DNA of 64,000 nt. Origin: Micromonospora purpureochromogenes. Its GTDB lineage: Bacteria; Actinomycetota; Actinomycetes; Mycobacteriales; Micromonosporaceae. Within the stretch, counting starts at the first letter, position 1; each line of letters starts with the position of its first letter. Both the position numbers and the translations under genes were made by a program. The stretch covers positions 6,610,135 to 6,674,134 of the forward strand of contig NZ_LT607410.1 of NCBI RefSeq assembly GCF_900091515.1, given 5' to 3'. Below are positions 17,410 to 27,293 of the stretch, one piece after another. Below the pieces are notes generated by a model. It did not search any database, was not told where the DNA came from, and worked only from the letters and a program-made list of their open reading frames with translations.

Positions 17410-18516
17410 ATGTCTGACTTCAAACCGGGCCTGGAGGGCGTCGTAGCCTTCGAGACCGAGATCGCCGAACCGGACCGCGAGGGTGGCGCGCTGCGCTACC
17501 GCGGCGTCGACATCGAGGATCTGATCGGCCAGGTCTCCTTCGGCAACGTCTGGGCACTGCTGGTCGACGGGCGGTTCGGCCCGGGCCTGCCGCCGGCCGA
17601 GCCGTTCCCGGTGCCGGTGCACTCCGGCGACATCCGCGTCGACGTGCAGTCCGCGGTCGCCATGCTGGCCCCGTACTGGGGGCTCGACCAGCTGCTGGAC
17701 ATCTCCGACGAGCAGGCCCGCGAGGACCTCGCCCGGGTCTCCGTCACCGCGCTGTCCTTCGTCGCCCAGTCGGCTCGCGGCCTCGGCCTGCCCGCCGTGC
17801 CGCAGAAGGAGATCGACAAGGCCGAGACGATCGTCGAGCGCTTCATGAAGCGCTGGCGCGGCGAACCCGACCCCCGGCACGTCAAGGCCGTCGACGCGTA
17901 CTTCATCTCGGCCGCCGAGCACGGCCTGAACGCCTCCACCTTCACCACCCGGATCGTCGCCTCCACCGGCGCCGACGCCGCGGCCTGCATCTCCTCCGGC
18001 ATCGGCGCGCTCTCCGGCCCGCTGCACGGCGGCGCCCCCAGCCGGGTGCTGAGCATGCTGGAGGCCGTCGAGCGCAGCGGCGACGCCGAGGGGTACGTCA
18101 AGGGCGTCCTCGACCGCGGCGAGCGGCTGATGGGCTTCGGTCACCGGGTCTACCGGGCCGAGGACCCGCGCGCCCGCGTGCTGCGCCGTACCGCCAAGGA
18201 GCTGGGCGCGCCGCGCTTCGAGATCGCCGAGGCGCTGGAGAAGGCCGCGCTGGCCGAGCTCCAGGCCCGCCGCCCGGACCGGGTGCTCGCCACCAACGTC
18301 GAGTTCTGGTCGGCCGTGGTGCTGGACTTCGCCGAGGTGCCCGCGCACATGTTCACCTCGATGTTCACCTGCGCCCGGATGGGCGGCTGGAGCGCGCACA
18401 TCCTGGAGCAGAAGAAGCTCCAGCGGCTGGTCCGGCCGTCCGCCCGCTACGTCGGCCCCAACCCCCGCAAGCCGCGGGAGGTCGAGGGCTGGGACGCCAT
18501 TCCGCACGGCGTCTGA
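17410..18516 (+). CDS. citA: Citrate synthase 2
   Basis: The 368-residue protein has the citrate synthase residues GPLHGGAPSRVL and MGFGHRVYRAEDPRA. NVEFWSAVVLDFAEVP stands where other synthases have NVDFYSG; the Glu for Asp change is also found in the actinobacterial second citrate synthase (CitA). It condenses acetyl-CoA with oxaloacetate. It starts at ATG 17410 after CCAGGAGACGAC, and a strong terminator follows its stop. It is divergent from pdxH. Confidence 0.93.
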   Translation: MSDFKPGLEGVVAFETEIAEPDREGGALRYRGVDIEDLIGQVSFGNVWALLVDGRFGPGLPPAEPFPVPVHSGDIRVDVQSAVAMLAPYWGLDQLLDISDEQAREDLARVSVTALSFVAQSARGLGLPAVPQKEIDKAETIVERFMKRWRGEPDPRHVKAVDAYFISAAEHGLNASTFTTRIVASTGADAAACISSGIGALSGPLHGGAPSRVLSMLEAVERSGDAEGYVKGVLDRGERLMGFGHRVYRAEDPRARVLRRTAKELGAPRFEIAEALEKAALAELQARRPDRVLATNVEFWSAVVLDFAEVPAHMFTSMFTCARMGGWSAHILEQKKLQRLVRPSARYVGPNPRKPREVEGWDAIPHGV

Positions 18517-18530
18517 CCCGCGTACCCGTC

Positions 18531-18564
18531 GAAGGGGCCCCGTCCGCGCGGACGGGGCCCCTTC
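18531..18564 (+). terminator. Palindromic terminator after citrate synthase
   Basis: A perfect 34-base palindrome (17-bp arms, 18531-18547 and 18548-18564) lies 14 bases beyond the stop codon and ends in CCCCTTC. Confidence 0.8.
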
Positions 18565-18749
18565 GCGTGCCCCCGGCTCCCGCGGCGGCCGGGTTGTGGC
18601 GCATCCCTCAGCGCGCGGGGCGGGACCAGCCGCCGGACGGCCGGGGCGAAGTGCGAGGATGAAGGCTCGGCAGTGCCGCCGGACCGGGCTGGAGATCCCG
18701 GCCGCCCGTGCGTCCGCGCACGCGTCCGCCGCAGGTCCCCGCCCGGTGA

Positions 18750-19919
<1,170 letters not shown>

Positions 19920-19923
19920 ACAG

Positions 19924-19967
19924 TCACGGTGGGTGGCCGACGGGGCTCCGTCGACCACCCACCGTGA
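19924..19967 (+). terminator. Terminator after serC
   Basis: Outer arms TCACGGTGGGTGG (19924-19936) and CCACCCACCGTGA (19955-19967) enclose a second small hairpin CGACGG/CCGTCG (19938-19953), five bases beyond the serC stop. Confidence 0.7.
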
Positions 19968-20103
19968 TCATCGTCGCAGCTCAGTCCCGACATGCGGGTG
20001 TCGCATCCCCCACCTTCGGGTAGGAGAGCGTACGGTGGTCCGAGGACGCCCGGGTGGCCGGCTCGTGGCGTGACGGCCAGCGAAGCGGGACGGAGGCTAC
20101 GCC

Positions 20104-21183
20104 ATGCGCCCAGTACGCTTCGTCGCCCTCTCCGAGGACGGCCAGGCTCTGGTGCTCGCCGACGAGGTCGGGCGCCTGCTCGCCCTCCCCATCGACGAAC
20201 GCATCGCCACGGTGCTGCACGCCGAGCCCGGCGCGGCGCCGCTCGCGGTGGTGCCGACCGCCGCCGACCCGACACCGTCGCTCTCCCCTCGGGACATCCA
20301 GGCCCGGATCCGCTCCGGCGAGTCCGCCGAGGACGTCGCCCGCATCGCGGGGGTCCCGGTCGACCGGGTGCTGCGCTACGCCGGCCCGGTGCTCCAGGAG
20401 CGGGCCATGCTCGCCCAGCACGCCCGGCGCACCCGGCTCAAGGGCGCGGAGAAGCCGACCCCGCTGGCCGAGGTGGTCAACGGCCGGCTGGCCCAGCACG
20501 GGATAGACACCGAGAAGATCTCCTGGGACGCGTACCGGCGCGACGACGGCACCTGGCGGATCATCGCCACCTGGCCGTCGGGCAAGGCCACCGCACAGGC
20601 GGTCTGGGACCTCGACAAGCTGCGGCAGAACGTCACCCCGCACGACGACATGGCGCAATACCTGTGCGCCGAGCGTCCGACGCCGATCCTCGGCCAGGAG
20701 CCGGCGCCGGAGCGGGGCGGGCACGCGCTGCCCGGCCCGTCGCGCGGCGAGCCGAGCCGGGGCGGGCACGGCCTGCCGGCGGCCGGCGAGCACAGCCGTC
20801 CCGGGCGGGACCCGATCCGGGCCGGGCGGGACGCCCTGCTCGCCTCCCTCGACCGGCCGCTCGGCGGCACCTCGGGTCGCGGGCTCGACCCGCGTTCCCC
20901 GGCCGCGCTGGCCGGCGCCGACGCACCCCGGCAGCGGGCCGTCGGCGGGGGCGCGGCGGCACTGCTCGGCGGCGGTCAGGGTTCGGCGTTCGACGACGAC
21001 TCGGACGCGCCGAAGGAGGTCCCGGCCGTACCGTCGCTGGCGGTGCTCCGGCCCCGCCGCACGGGTTCGGCGGCGGCCGCCGGCGGCGACTCCACCGACG
21101 CCTCCGGCAAGCCGCGCAAGCGGCTGCCGAGCTGGGACGACGTCCTCTTCGGCAGCGGCCCGGCGGCCCGCGAGTCCTCCTGA
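20104..21183 (+). CDS. sepH: Septation protein SepH (DUF3071)
   Basis: The 359-residue protein has the N-terminal DUF3071/SepH domain, MRPVRFVALSEDGQALVLAD, followed by a helix-turn-helix-like segment (ESAEDVARIAGVPVDRVLRYAGP, split here by its turn) and a conserved region to about residue 190. A long Gly/Arg/Pro-rich disordered C-terminus ends with LPSWDDVLFG. SepH is known to bind FtsZ and promote its assembly at division septa in Streptomyces and mycobacteria. The ATG at 20104 follows GGAGG. It is probably monocistronic. Confidence 0.93.
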   Translation: MRPVRFVALSEDGQALVLADEVGRLLALPIDERIATVLHAEPGAAPLAVVPTAADPTPSLSPRDIQARIRSGESAEDVARIAGVPVDRVLRYAGPVLQERAMLAQHARRTRLKGAEKPTPLAEVVNGRLAQHGIDTEKISWDAYRRDDGTWRIIATWPSGKATAQAVWDLDKLRQNVTPHDDMAQYLCAERPTPILGQEPAPERGGHALPGPSRGEPSRGGHGLPAAGEHSRPGRDPIRAGRDALLASLDRPLGGTSGRGLDPRSPAALAGADAPRQRAVGGGAAALLGGGQGSAFDDDSDAPKEVPAVPSLAVLRPRRTGSAAAAGGDSTDASGKPRKRLPSWDDVLFGSGPAARESS

Positions 21184-21245
21184 CCCATCGGCCGGCCACC
21201 CTGGTACGCGAGGCACTCTAAGTGCGCGCGTGCCAGGGTGGACCC

Positions 21246-22232
21246 ATGGAGTACACGAATCTGGGACGCACCGGTCTGTCGGTGAGCCGGCTCTGCCTCG
21301 GCACGATGAACTTCGGGCCGCAGACCACCGAGCCGGACAGCTTCGCCATCATGGACCGGGCGCTGGAACACGGCATCAACTTCTTCGACACCGCCAACGT
21401 GTACGGCTGGCAGACCGGTGAGGGCATCACCGAGCAGATCATCGGCCGCTGGTTCGCCCAGGGCGGCGGCCGGCGCGACAAGGTGGTCCTCGCCACCAAG
21501 GTCTACGGCAAGATGGGCGACTGGCCCAACGAGCAGGGCCTGAGCGCCCGCCACATCATCCGGGCCTGCGAGGACTCGCTGCGCCGGCTCCAGACCGACG
21601 TGATCGACCTCTACCAGATGCACCACGTCTCCCGGAGCACGCCGTGGGAGGAGATCTGGCAGGCGATGGAGACCCTGGTCGCCCAGGGCAAGGTGATCTA
21701 CGTCGGATCGTCCAACTTCGCCGGTTGGCACATCGCCCAGGCGCAGGCGGCCGCGGGCCGGCGCAACTTCCTCGGCCTGGTCGCCGAGCAGTCCATCTAC
21801 AACCTGCTCACCCGGCACGTCGAGCTGGAGGTCATCCCCGCCGCGCAGCACTACGGGCTGGGCGTCATCCCCTGGTCGCCGCTGCACGGCGGCCTGCTCA
21901 GCGGGGTCCTGCGCAAGATGGCCGAGGGCGGCGCCGCGCGGGGTGCCAGCGGACGCTCCGCCGACGCGCTGGCCGAGCACCGGGCGACCATCGAGGCGTA
22001 CGAGAAGCTCTGCGCGGACCTCGGGCACGATCCGGCCGACGTGGCGCTGGGCTGGCTGCTCTCCCGGCCCGGGGTGACCGCCCCGATCATCGGCCCGCGC
22101 ACCGTGGACCAGCTCGACCGGAGCCTGGGCGCGCTGACCGTCGACATCGACGAGGCGACGGAGAAGCGCCTCGATGAGCTGTTCCCGCCGGTCGGCAACG
22201 GCGGCCCCGGCCCGGAGGCCTGGGCCTGGTGA
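21246..22232 (+). CDS. Aldo/keto reductase
   Basis: The 328-residue TIM-barrel enzyme has the AKR tetrad: Asp and Tyr in FFDTANVYGW, Lys in LATKVYG and His in QMHHVS. The C-terminal GWLLSRPGVTAPIIGPR is the cofactor-binding region. It reduces or oxidises carbonyl substrates with NADP(H). The ATG at 21246 is the start fitting the conserved MEYTNLGRTGLSVS. It is alone, with a hairpin downstream and the thpR gene convergent. Confidence 0.9.
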   Translation: MEYTNLGRTGLSVSRLCLGTMNFGPQTTEPDSFAIMDRALEHGINFFDTANVYGWQTGEGITEQIIGRWFAQGGGRRDKVVLATKVYGKMGDWPNEQGLSARHIIRACEDSLRRLQTDVIDLYQMHHVSRSTPWEEIWQAMETLVAQGKVIYVGSSNFAGWHIAQAQAAAGRRNFLGLVAEQSIYNLLTRHVELEVIPAAQHYGLGVIPWSPLHGGLLSGVLRKMAEGGAARGASGRSADALAEHRATIEAYEKLCADLGHDPADVALGWLLSRPGVTAPIIGPRTVDQLDRSLGALTVDIDEATEKRLDELFPPVGNGGPGPEAWAW

Positions 22233-22266
22233 CCCAAGCCGGTTAGGCACCTGCTCCGCACCGGTT

Positions 22267-22311
22267 GCGGCGTGTCGCGGTTCGCGGTCCCGGATGACCT
22301 CGACACGCCGC
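22267..22311. terminator. Hairpin between convergent AKR and thpR genes
   Basis: Arms GCGGCGTGTCG (22267-22277) and CGACACGCCGC (22301-22311) lie between two convergent stops and could end transcription in both directions. Confidence 0.55.
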
Positions 22312-22343
22312 ATCTCGGGGCCTCCCCGAACTCGGAGGGCCGG

Positions 22344-22922
22344 TCAGAGGGGCCAGGCCGCTAGCCGGTCGTACGTCGGCCGGGGGCCGGGGTGGCTGCG
22401 GACCAGCACCAGCTCGGTCGCCGGCCACTCCGGCCCCTCGTAGCCGCCGAGCGCGGCCCGGTCGGCCTCCACGTCGGTCGGGTCGATCCGGTCACCGGGG
22501 CGGGCGATCGTCAGGTGCGGGCGGAACGGCTTCTCGTCGTGCGGGAGGCGGTTGCGGCGCAGCCCCATCCGGATCAACCGGCCCAGCACGTTCAACGCCT
22601 CGACGTCGCCGAGCAGGTCCACCCAGAGCACGGTGAAGCGGCCCCGGCCGAACCGGCCGCCCCCGCCGAGCCGGAGCCGGGGTGCGCCGACGCGCCCCGC
22701 GCGGGATGTCTCGGCGGCGAGCCCGAGGGTGCTCTCCACGTCCACCAGCCGGTCCGCCTCCACGTCACCGAGGAAGGCGAGCGTGACGTGCAGGTTCGCC
22801 GGGTCGGCGAGGCGTACGTTGATGCCGGCGGCGGAGGCGGCACCGATCCGCAGCCCGGCGAGCCGGTCGGTCAGGTGGGCGACCGCGGCGGGCGGCGGGT
22901 AGACCGCGACGAAGAGTCTCAC
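22344..22922 (-). CDS. thpR: RNA 2',3'-cyclic phosphodiesterase (2'-5' RNA ligase family)
   Basis: The 192-residue protein begins MRLFVAVYPP and has the two catalytic HxT motifs of the 2H phosphoesterase superfamily, HVTL and HLTI. FLGDV and PFRPHLTIAR fit ThpR/LigT. It opens 2',3'-cyclic phosphates on RNA ends. The GTG start at 22922 overlaps the stop of the upstream membrane protein gene by 4 bases (GTGA), so the two are coupled. Confidence 0.88.
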   Translation of the reverse strand: MRLFVAVYPPPAAVAHLTDRLAGLRIGAASAAGINVRLADPANLHVTLAFLGDVEADRLVDVESTLGLAAETSRAGRVGAPRLRLGGGGRFGRGRFTVLWVDLLGDVEALNVLGRLIRMGLRRNRLPHDEKPFRPHLTIARPGDRIDPTDVEADRAALGGYEGPEWPATELVLVRSHPGPRPTYDRLAAWPL

Positions 22923-23434
22923 GCCCGCCGGTGACGGGGTCGGCGGCCGGCAGCGGCGGCCGGCAGCGCCAGCCCCGCCTGGGCGAGCAGTCCTTCGACC
23001 CGGACCCGCTCGATCTCCCGGTCCACGCCCTCCAGCTCGGTGAGGTGCTCGGTGATCGCCAGCGCCCGGCAGGCGGCCCGGAGCCGGTCGTCGTACGCGT
23101 CGATGACCGAGGTGTGCCAGACCACCGAACGGCCGCGGGCGGCGAGCCGGTGCCCGCCGAGGCGGCGCAGGTCGGCGGCGATGCGTTCCAGGGGTTGCCG
23201 GTCGTCCCGGTCGAGCTGGGTCAGGTCGATGTCGCGGGTGAGGGCGTCCGCCTCGATCGCCCGGTCCAGCCGGGCGATGGTGCGCCGCTCGCGTCGCCCG
23301 TCGCGCCACTCGGCCCAGCCGCAGGCCACCCGGTCGAAGATCTCGTCGAGGCAGAAGAGCAGAGCGAACGCCGCCGGCAGACATGCCACGGCGAGGATCG
23401 CCAGTACCAGCGTCAGTGCGCCACCGCCTGCCAC
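22919..23434 (-). CDS. Membrane-anchored protein of unknown function
   Basis: The 171-residue product has one N-terminal hydrophobic helix (about 7-30) and then a soluble, charged, helical region with a coiled-coil look (RRTIARLDRAIEAD; LTELEGVDREIERV). I do not recognise a family. Translation is coupled to thpR by a GTGA overlap. A role near the membrane in RNA processing would be a guess from context only. Confidence 0.7.
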   Translation of the reverse strand: MAGGGALTLVLAILAVACLPAAFALLFCLDEIFDRVACGWAEWRDGRRERRTIARLDRAIEADALTRDIDLTQLDRDDRQPLERIAADLRRLGGHRLAARGRSVVWHTSVIDAYDDRLRAACRALAITEHLTELEGVDREIERVRVEGLLAQAGLALPAAAAGRRPRHRRA

Positions 23435-23539
23435 ATATCGACGCTAAGGCCCACGCCCGGCTCCCGCCACCGGATTGCCGGTATCTGACGCGAAACCGGC
23501 CCACCTTTCCGTGGCGGGGGCGGGCCGGCGGCGCGTCGG

Positions 23540-24826
23540 TCAGCAGTCGGGCGACGAGACCACGTAGAAGCGCGGCATGGGCAGCACCCGGAAGCGCAGC
23601 CGGGCACCGGACCGCCGCAGCTGCCAGGTGAGCGCGAGCAGGGCGGTGGCCAGCGAGATCAGGCCGCCCATCCAGATGCTCGCCCCGGCGCCGTAGGTCT
23701 CGGCGACCCAGCCGATCAGCGGGGCGCCGACCGGGTTGGTGCCGAGGAAGACCAGCACCCAGAGGGCCATGACCCGGCCCCGGAAGGCGGCGTCGACGCC
23801 GAGCTGCACCCGCTGGTTGGCGGCCTGGGCGAAGAAGACCATGAAGAAGCCGGTGGGCAGCAGCAGCGCCACCACCAGCCAGTACGCCGAAGCCAGCCCG
23901 ACCAGGGTGCCGAAGACGGCACAGCCGACCGCCGCGCCGAGCACCACCCAGACCGAGGGGCGGCTGCGTCGCCCGGTGCCGGCCAGCGCCCCGACCAGGG
24001 CGCCGATCGCCAGCGCGGTGCTGAACAGGCCGAACGAGGCGGCACCGGTACGGAACACCGTCTTGGCCAGCGCGGCCAGGGTGAGCTGGAAGTTGAACAG
24101 GGTCATCCCGATGACCGACATCACCGCCATCGGCAGCAGCAGGTCGGGACGGCGGAAGACGTACCGCAGCCCGTCGACCACCTTGGCCGAGTCGCGCTCG
24201 CCGACCGGCGGGAGGTCCTTGCGGTGCAGTTCGGCGGGGCGCATCCGTACCACGGTGGCCAGTGGGGCGATCGAGCTGACCGCGGTGAAGAGGAACACCG
24301 GGCCGACGTCGAAGGCGGCGATCGCCAGGCCGGCCACCGCCGGGCCCACGATCCGCGCCGAGTTGAACACCGCCGCGTTGAGCGAGAGCGCGTTGGGCAG
24401 CAGGGACATGCCGACCAGCTCGGAGACGAACGCCTGCCGGACCGGGGTCTCGACGGCGTTCGCGACGCCGAGCAGGGCGGCGAAGGCGAAGACGTGCCAG
24501 AGCTGCACCAGGTCGGTGAGGACCAGCACGCTCATCCCGAGCGCGAGCACCGTCCAGAAGGCGTTGGCGACGAAGAGCAGCAGTCGCTTGTCGTACCGGT
24601 CGGCGAGCCGGCCGGAGAGCAGGGTGAGCAGCAGCACCGGGGTGAACTGGAGCGCCGTCACCACGCCGAGCGCGGTGGCGGAGTCGTCGGAGAGCTCGAG
24701 GACGAGCCAGTCCTGGGCGATGAACATCATCCAGACGCCGATCAGCTTGATCAGCTGCCCGGATGCGAATAGCCGGTAGTTACGGACCTGTAGGGACTGG
24801 AACATCGTCGTCAGCTTCGCCTGCAC
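23540..24826 (-). CDS. MFS efflux transporter (EntS-like, MFS_3)
   Basis: The 428-residue protein has about 12 hydrophobic helices and the MFS_3 loop GRLADRYDKRLLL. FQSLQVRNYRLFASGQLIKLIG is the typical N-terminus of this drug/siderophore exporter group. A GTG at 24826 starts it; an ATG seven codons later is possible. It lies 69 bases downstream of a marR gene on the same strand, so a MarR-controlled efflux pair is likely. Confidence 0.88.
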   Translation of the reverse strand: MQAKLTTMFQSLQVRNYRLFASGQLIKLIGVWMMFIAQDWLVLELSDDSATALGVVTALQFTPVLLLTLLSGRLADRYDKRLLLFVANAFWTVLALGMSVLVLTDLVQLWHVFAFAALLGVANAVETPVRQAFVSELVGMSLLPNALSLNAAVFNSARIVGPAVAGLAIAAFDVGPVFLFTAVSSIAPLATVVRMRPAELHRKDLPPVGERDSAKVVDGLRYVFRRPDLLLPMAVMSVIGMTLFNFQLTLAALAKTVFRTGAASFGLFSTALAIGALVGALAGTGRRSRPSVWVVLGAAVGCAVFGTLVGLASAYWLVVALLLPTGFFMVFFAQAANQRVQLGVDAAFRGRVMALWVLVFLGTNPVGAPLIGWVAETYGAGASIWMGGLISLATALLALTWQLRRSGARLRFRVLPMPRFYVVSSPDC

Positions 24827-24895
24827 TCTTGGTGCGCCTCCTCAGTGGTACGCCTCATCCACAACGGACGGTGCGGACCCCGAGGTGCGGGTGTG

Positions 24896-25357
24896 TCAGG
24901 CTCTTGCCAGCTGCTGGAGGATCTCGGCGGCGCGCCGCAGCGTGTCGCGTTCGTCCTCCGTGAGCGCGGCGAGTCGGCTGGCCAGCCACTCGTTCCTGGC
25001 CCGCTCGAACTGTTCGAGCACGGCGAGGCCCCCCTCGGTCGCCGCCAGGATGACCTGACGACCGTCGGTCGGGTGGGGGGTGCGCTGCACGAGGCCGCGC
25101 TCCTCCAACTTCGCGACGATCTTGGTCATCGTCGGTGGCTGCACCCGCTCGACGTCGGCCAGTTCCCGGGGCGTCAGCGCGCCCGCCAGCTTGAGGCTGG
25201 TGAGCGCGGAGAGCTGGGTGACCGTCAGGTCGCCGACCGGGCGGGCCTGTCGGACCCGCCGGTTGAGTCGGGTGATCGCATCACGCAGCTGAGGGGCCAG
25301 CTGCGCCGGTGGCACGCGTTTCGCCGTCACCGTCCGCTCCGTCACAGTAGTTAGCAT
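24896..25357 (-). CDS. MarR-family transcriptional regulator
   Basis: The 153-residue protein has the MarR winged helix: QLSALTSLKLAGALTPRELADVERVQPPTM is helix-turn-helix (cut here by its loop), then KLEERGLVQRTPHPTDGRQVIL is the wing with the DxRxxxL-type DGRQ. The ATG at 25357 overlaps a perfect palindrome, and GTG codons at 25345 and 25333 are alternative starts, the last with GGAG seven bases upstream. It likely represses itself and the downstream MFS exporter until a ligand is bound. Confidence 0.9.
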   Translation of the reverse strand: MLTTVTERTVTAKRVPPAQLAPQLRDAITRLNRRVRQARPVGDLTVTQLSALTSLKLAGALTPRELADVERVQPPTMTKIVAKLEERGLVQRTPHPTDGRQVILAATEGGLAVLEQFERARNEWLASRLAALTEDERDTLRRAAEILQQLARA

Positions 25358-25362
25358 AACTA
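25348..25362. promoter_or_regulatory. Probable MarR operator
   Basis: The perfect inverted repeat TAGTTAGCATAACTA (arms TAGTTA and TAACTA, 3-base spacer) overlaps the first possible start codon of marR. Size and AT-rich character fit MarR operators and stand out in this GC-rich DNA. A further TTAGC-like half-site (GGCTAACG) follows at about 25370. Confidence 0.6.
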
Positions 25363-25464
25363 ATGAGCCTGGCTAACGACACGCGATATGACCGGGCTCA
25401 CGAGGGGTTTGTGCTGCTCCGGGCCGGGTATCCGGTTCGGCCCCGGCCCGGAGCGGCGGTCGAG

Positions 25465-26943
25465 CTACAGCACCGCGGACTCGATCGGCCCGCGCAGGAA
25501 GTAGAGCACGAACAGCGCGGCCACCCCGTAGAGCAGCGGGTGGATCTCCCGCGCCTTCCCCTTGGCCAGCTTCAGCACCACGTAGCTGATGATGCCGGCA
25601 CCGATGCCGTTGGAGATCGAGTAGGTGAACGGCATGAAGGTGATGGTGAGGAACGCCGGGATGGCGATCTCGTAGTCGGTCCAGTCGATGGTGCGCACCG
25701 CGGTCATCATCAGGAAGCCGACCACCACCAGCGCCGTCGAGGCCGCCTCGAAGGGCACCACCACCGACAGCGGCGCCAGGAACATCGCCAGCAGGAACAT
25801 GGCGCCGGTGACCAGGTTGGCCACACCGGTCCGGGCGCCCTCCCCCACACCGGCGGCGCTCTCGATGTACGACGTGTTGCTGGAGACGCTCGCCGCGCCA
25901 CCGGCTGCGGCGGCGATCGAGTCGACCAGCAGGATCTCCTTCGCCCGCGGCGGGGTGCCCTGCTCGTCGAGCATGCTCCCCTCCTGGCCGATCGCCACCA
26001 TCGTGCCCATGGTGTCGAAGAAGTCGGTGATCAGCAGGGTGAAGACGAACATCAGCGGCACCAGCCAGCCGGCCCGGCTCCACGAGTCCAGCACGTTGAA
26101 GTTGCCCAGCAGCGACAGGTCGGGGACGTCCACGATCTGCTTGGGCAGCTCCGGCACGTTCAGCGACCAGCCCTTGGGGTTGGGCTTGCCGTCGACGAAG
26201 GACGGCCCGACGTTGGCGACCGCCTCCACGATGATCGCCAGCACGGTCGAGGCCAGGATGCCGATCAGGATCGCGCCGCGCACCCGGCGTACCACCAGCA
26301 CCAGGGTCAGCAACAGGCCGACCACGAAGACCAGCATCGGCCAGCTGACGATCTTGCCGTTGATGCCCAGGCCCACCGGCACGGTGGTGTTGGCCACGTC
26401 CGGAACGCGTCGGACGAAGCCGGCGTCGACCAGGCCGATGATGGTGAGGAAGAGGCCGATGCCGACGCCGATGGCCGTCTTCAGCTGGGTGGGGACCGAG
26501 CGGAAGACCGCGGTACGCAGCCCGGTGAGGACCAGCACGGCGATGATCACACCCTCGATCACCACCAGGCCCATCGCGTCCGCCCAGGTCATCTCCGGGG
26601 CGATCTCGTACGCGACCAGCGCGTTCACGCCGAGACCGGCGGCCAGCGCCATCGGGAATCGTCCGACGACGCCCATCAGCATCGTCATCAGGCCGGCGAC
26701 CAGGGCAGTTGCGGCGGCCAGTGCGGGGATCGAGAGCTTCTTGCCGTCACCGTCGACGGCGCCGCCCAGGATCAGCGGGTTCAACACCACGATGTACGCC
26801 ATCGTGAAGAAGGTCGCCAGACCACCCCGTACCTCGCGGCTCATCGTCGAACCGCGGGCGGTGATCTCGAAGAACCGGTCGAAACCGGTGCGGGGGTGGG
26901 CGGGATCGGGTGGAGTGCCGTTGTCCGGCGGCGCAATGGCCAT
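25465..26943 (-). CDS. NCS2-family purine permease (AzgA-like)
   Basis: The 492-residue membrane protein belongs to the AzgA subgroup of nucleobase:cation symporters: GGLATFFTMAYIVVLNP, LAAGLGVNALVAYEI, and the motif FDTMGTMVAIG with SSNTSYIESAAGVGEGARTG (each under 21 residues). It probably imports adenine, guanine or hypoxanthine with protons. The ATG at 26943 follows GAGGGACCTG. It is divergent from the DUF2530 gene. Confidence 0.92.
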   Translation of the reverse strand: MAIAPPDNGTPPDPAHPRTGFDRFFEITARGSTMSREVRGGLATFFTMAYIVVLNPLILGGAVDGDGKKLSIPALAAATALVAGLMTMLMGVVGRFPMALAAGLGVNALVAYEIAPEMTWADAMGLVVIEGVIIAVLVLTGLRTAVFRSVPTQLKTAIGVGIGLFLTIIGLVDAGFVRRVPDVANTTVPVGLGINGKIVSWPMLVFVVGLLLTLVLVVRRVRGAILIGILASTVLAIIVEAVANVGPSFVDGKPNPKGWSLNVPELPKQIVDVPDLSLLGNFNVLDSWSRAGWLVPLMFVFTLLITDFFDTMGTMVAIGQEGSMLDEQGTPPRAKEILLVDSIAAAAGGAASVSSNTSYIESAAGVGEGARTGVANLVTGAMFLLAMFLAPLSVVVPFEAASTALVVVGFLMMTAVRTIDWTDYEIAIPAFLTITFMPFTYSISNGIGAGIISYVVLKLAKGKAREIHPLLYGVAALFVLYFLRGPIESAVL

Positions 26944-27032
26944 CAGGTCCCTCGCAGGTGATCTTCGGTTGTCGCGCGCATCGTCCCAGATCACCGGCCG
27001 GCAGGAAAAGTTGATCGCGTACGCTTTTCCCC

Positions 27033-27290
27033 GTGCCACAGGAGCAAGCGCCGCGGCCCGAGCCGCTCGACCCGCCGATGGTCCCGTTCGCGGTCGCCGG
27101 GCTGATCGCCTGGGCGGTCGTCGGCCTCGTCCTGCTGGTCTTCTTTCGGGGCTGGCTCACCGAGCACGGGCACCAGAACTGGCTCTGGACCTGCCTGGCC
27201 GGTTTCCTGTGGGGCTTTCCCGGCCTGGCCGTGATGATGCGGCACGACGCCAACCGGCGCCGCCGTCGCGAATCGTCCCCGCGGGACTGA
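27033..27290 (+). CDS. DUF2530 small membrane protein
   Basis: The 85-residue protein has a Pro-rich N-terminus, two membrane helices (about 17-39 and 50-68) and a basic tail RRRRRESSPRD. Length and pattern fit DUF2530, an actinobacterial family without known function. It starts at GTG 27033 with no visible ribosome binding site and may be leaderless. Its stop lies three bases before the convergent stop of the DUF3027 gene. Confidence 0.8.
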   Translation: MPQEQAPRPEPLDPPMVPFAVAGLIAWAVVGLVLLVFFRGWLTEHGHQNWLWTCLAGFLWGFPGLAVMMRHDANRRRRRESSPRD

Positions 27291-27293
27291 CCG

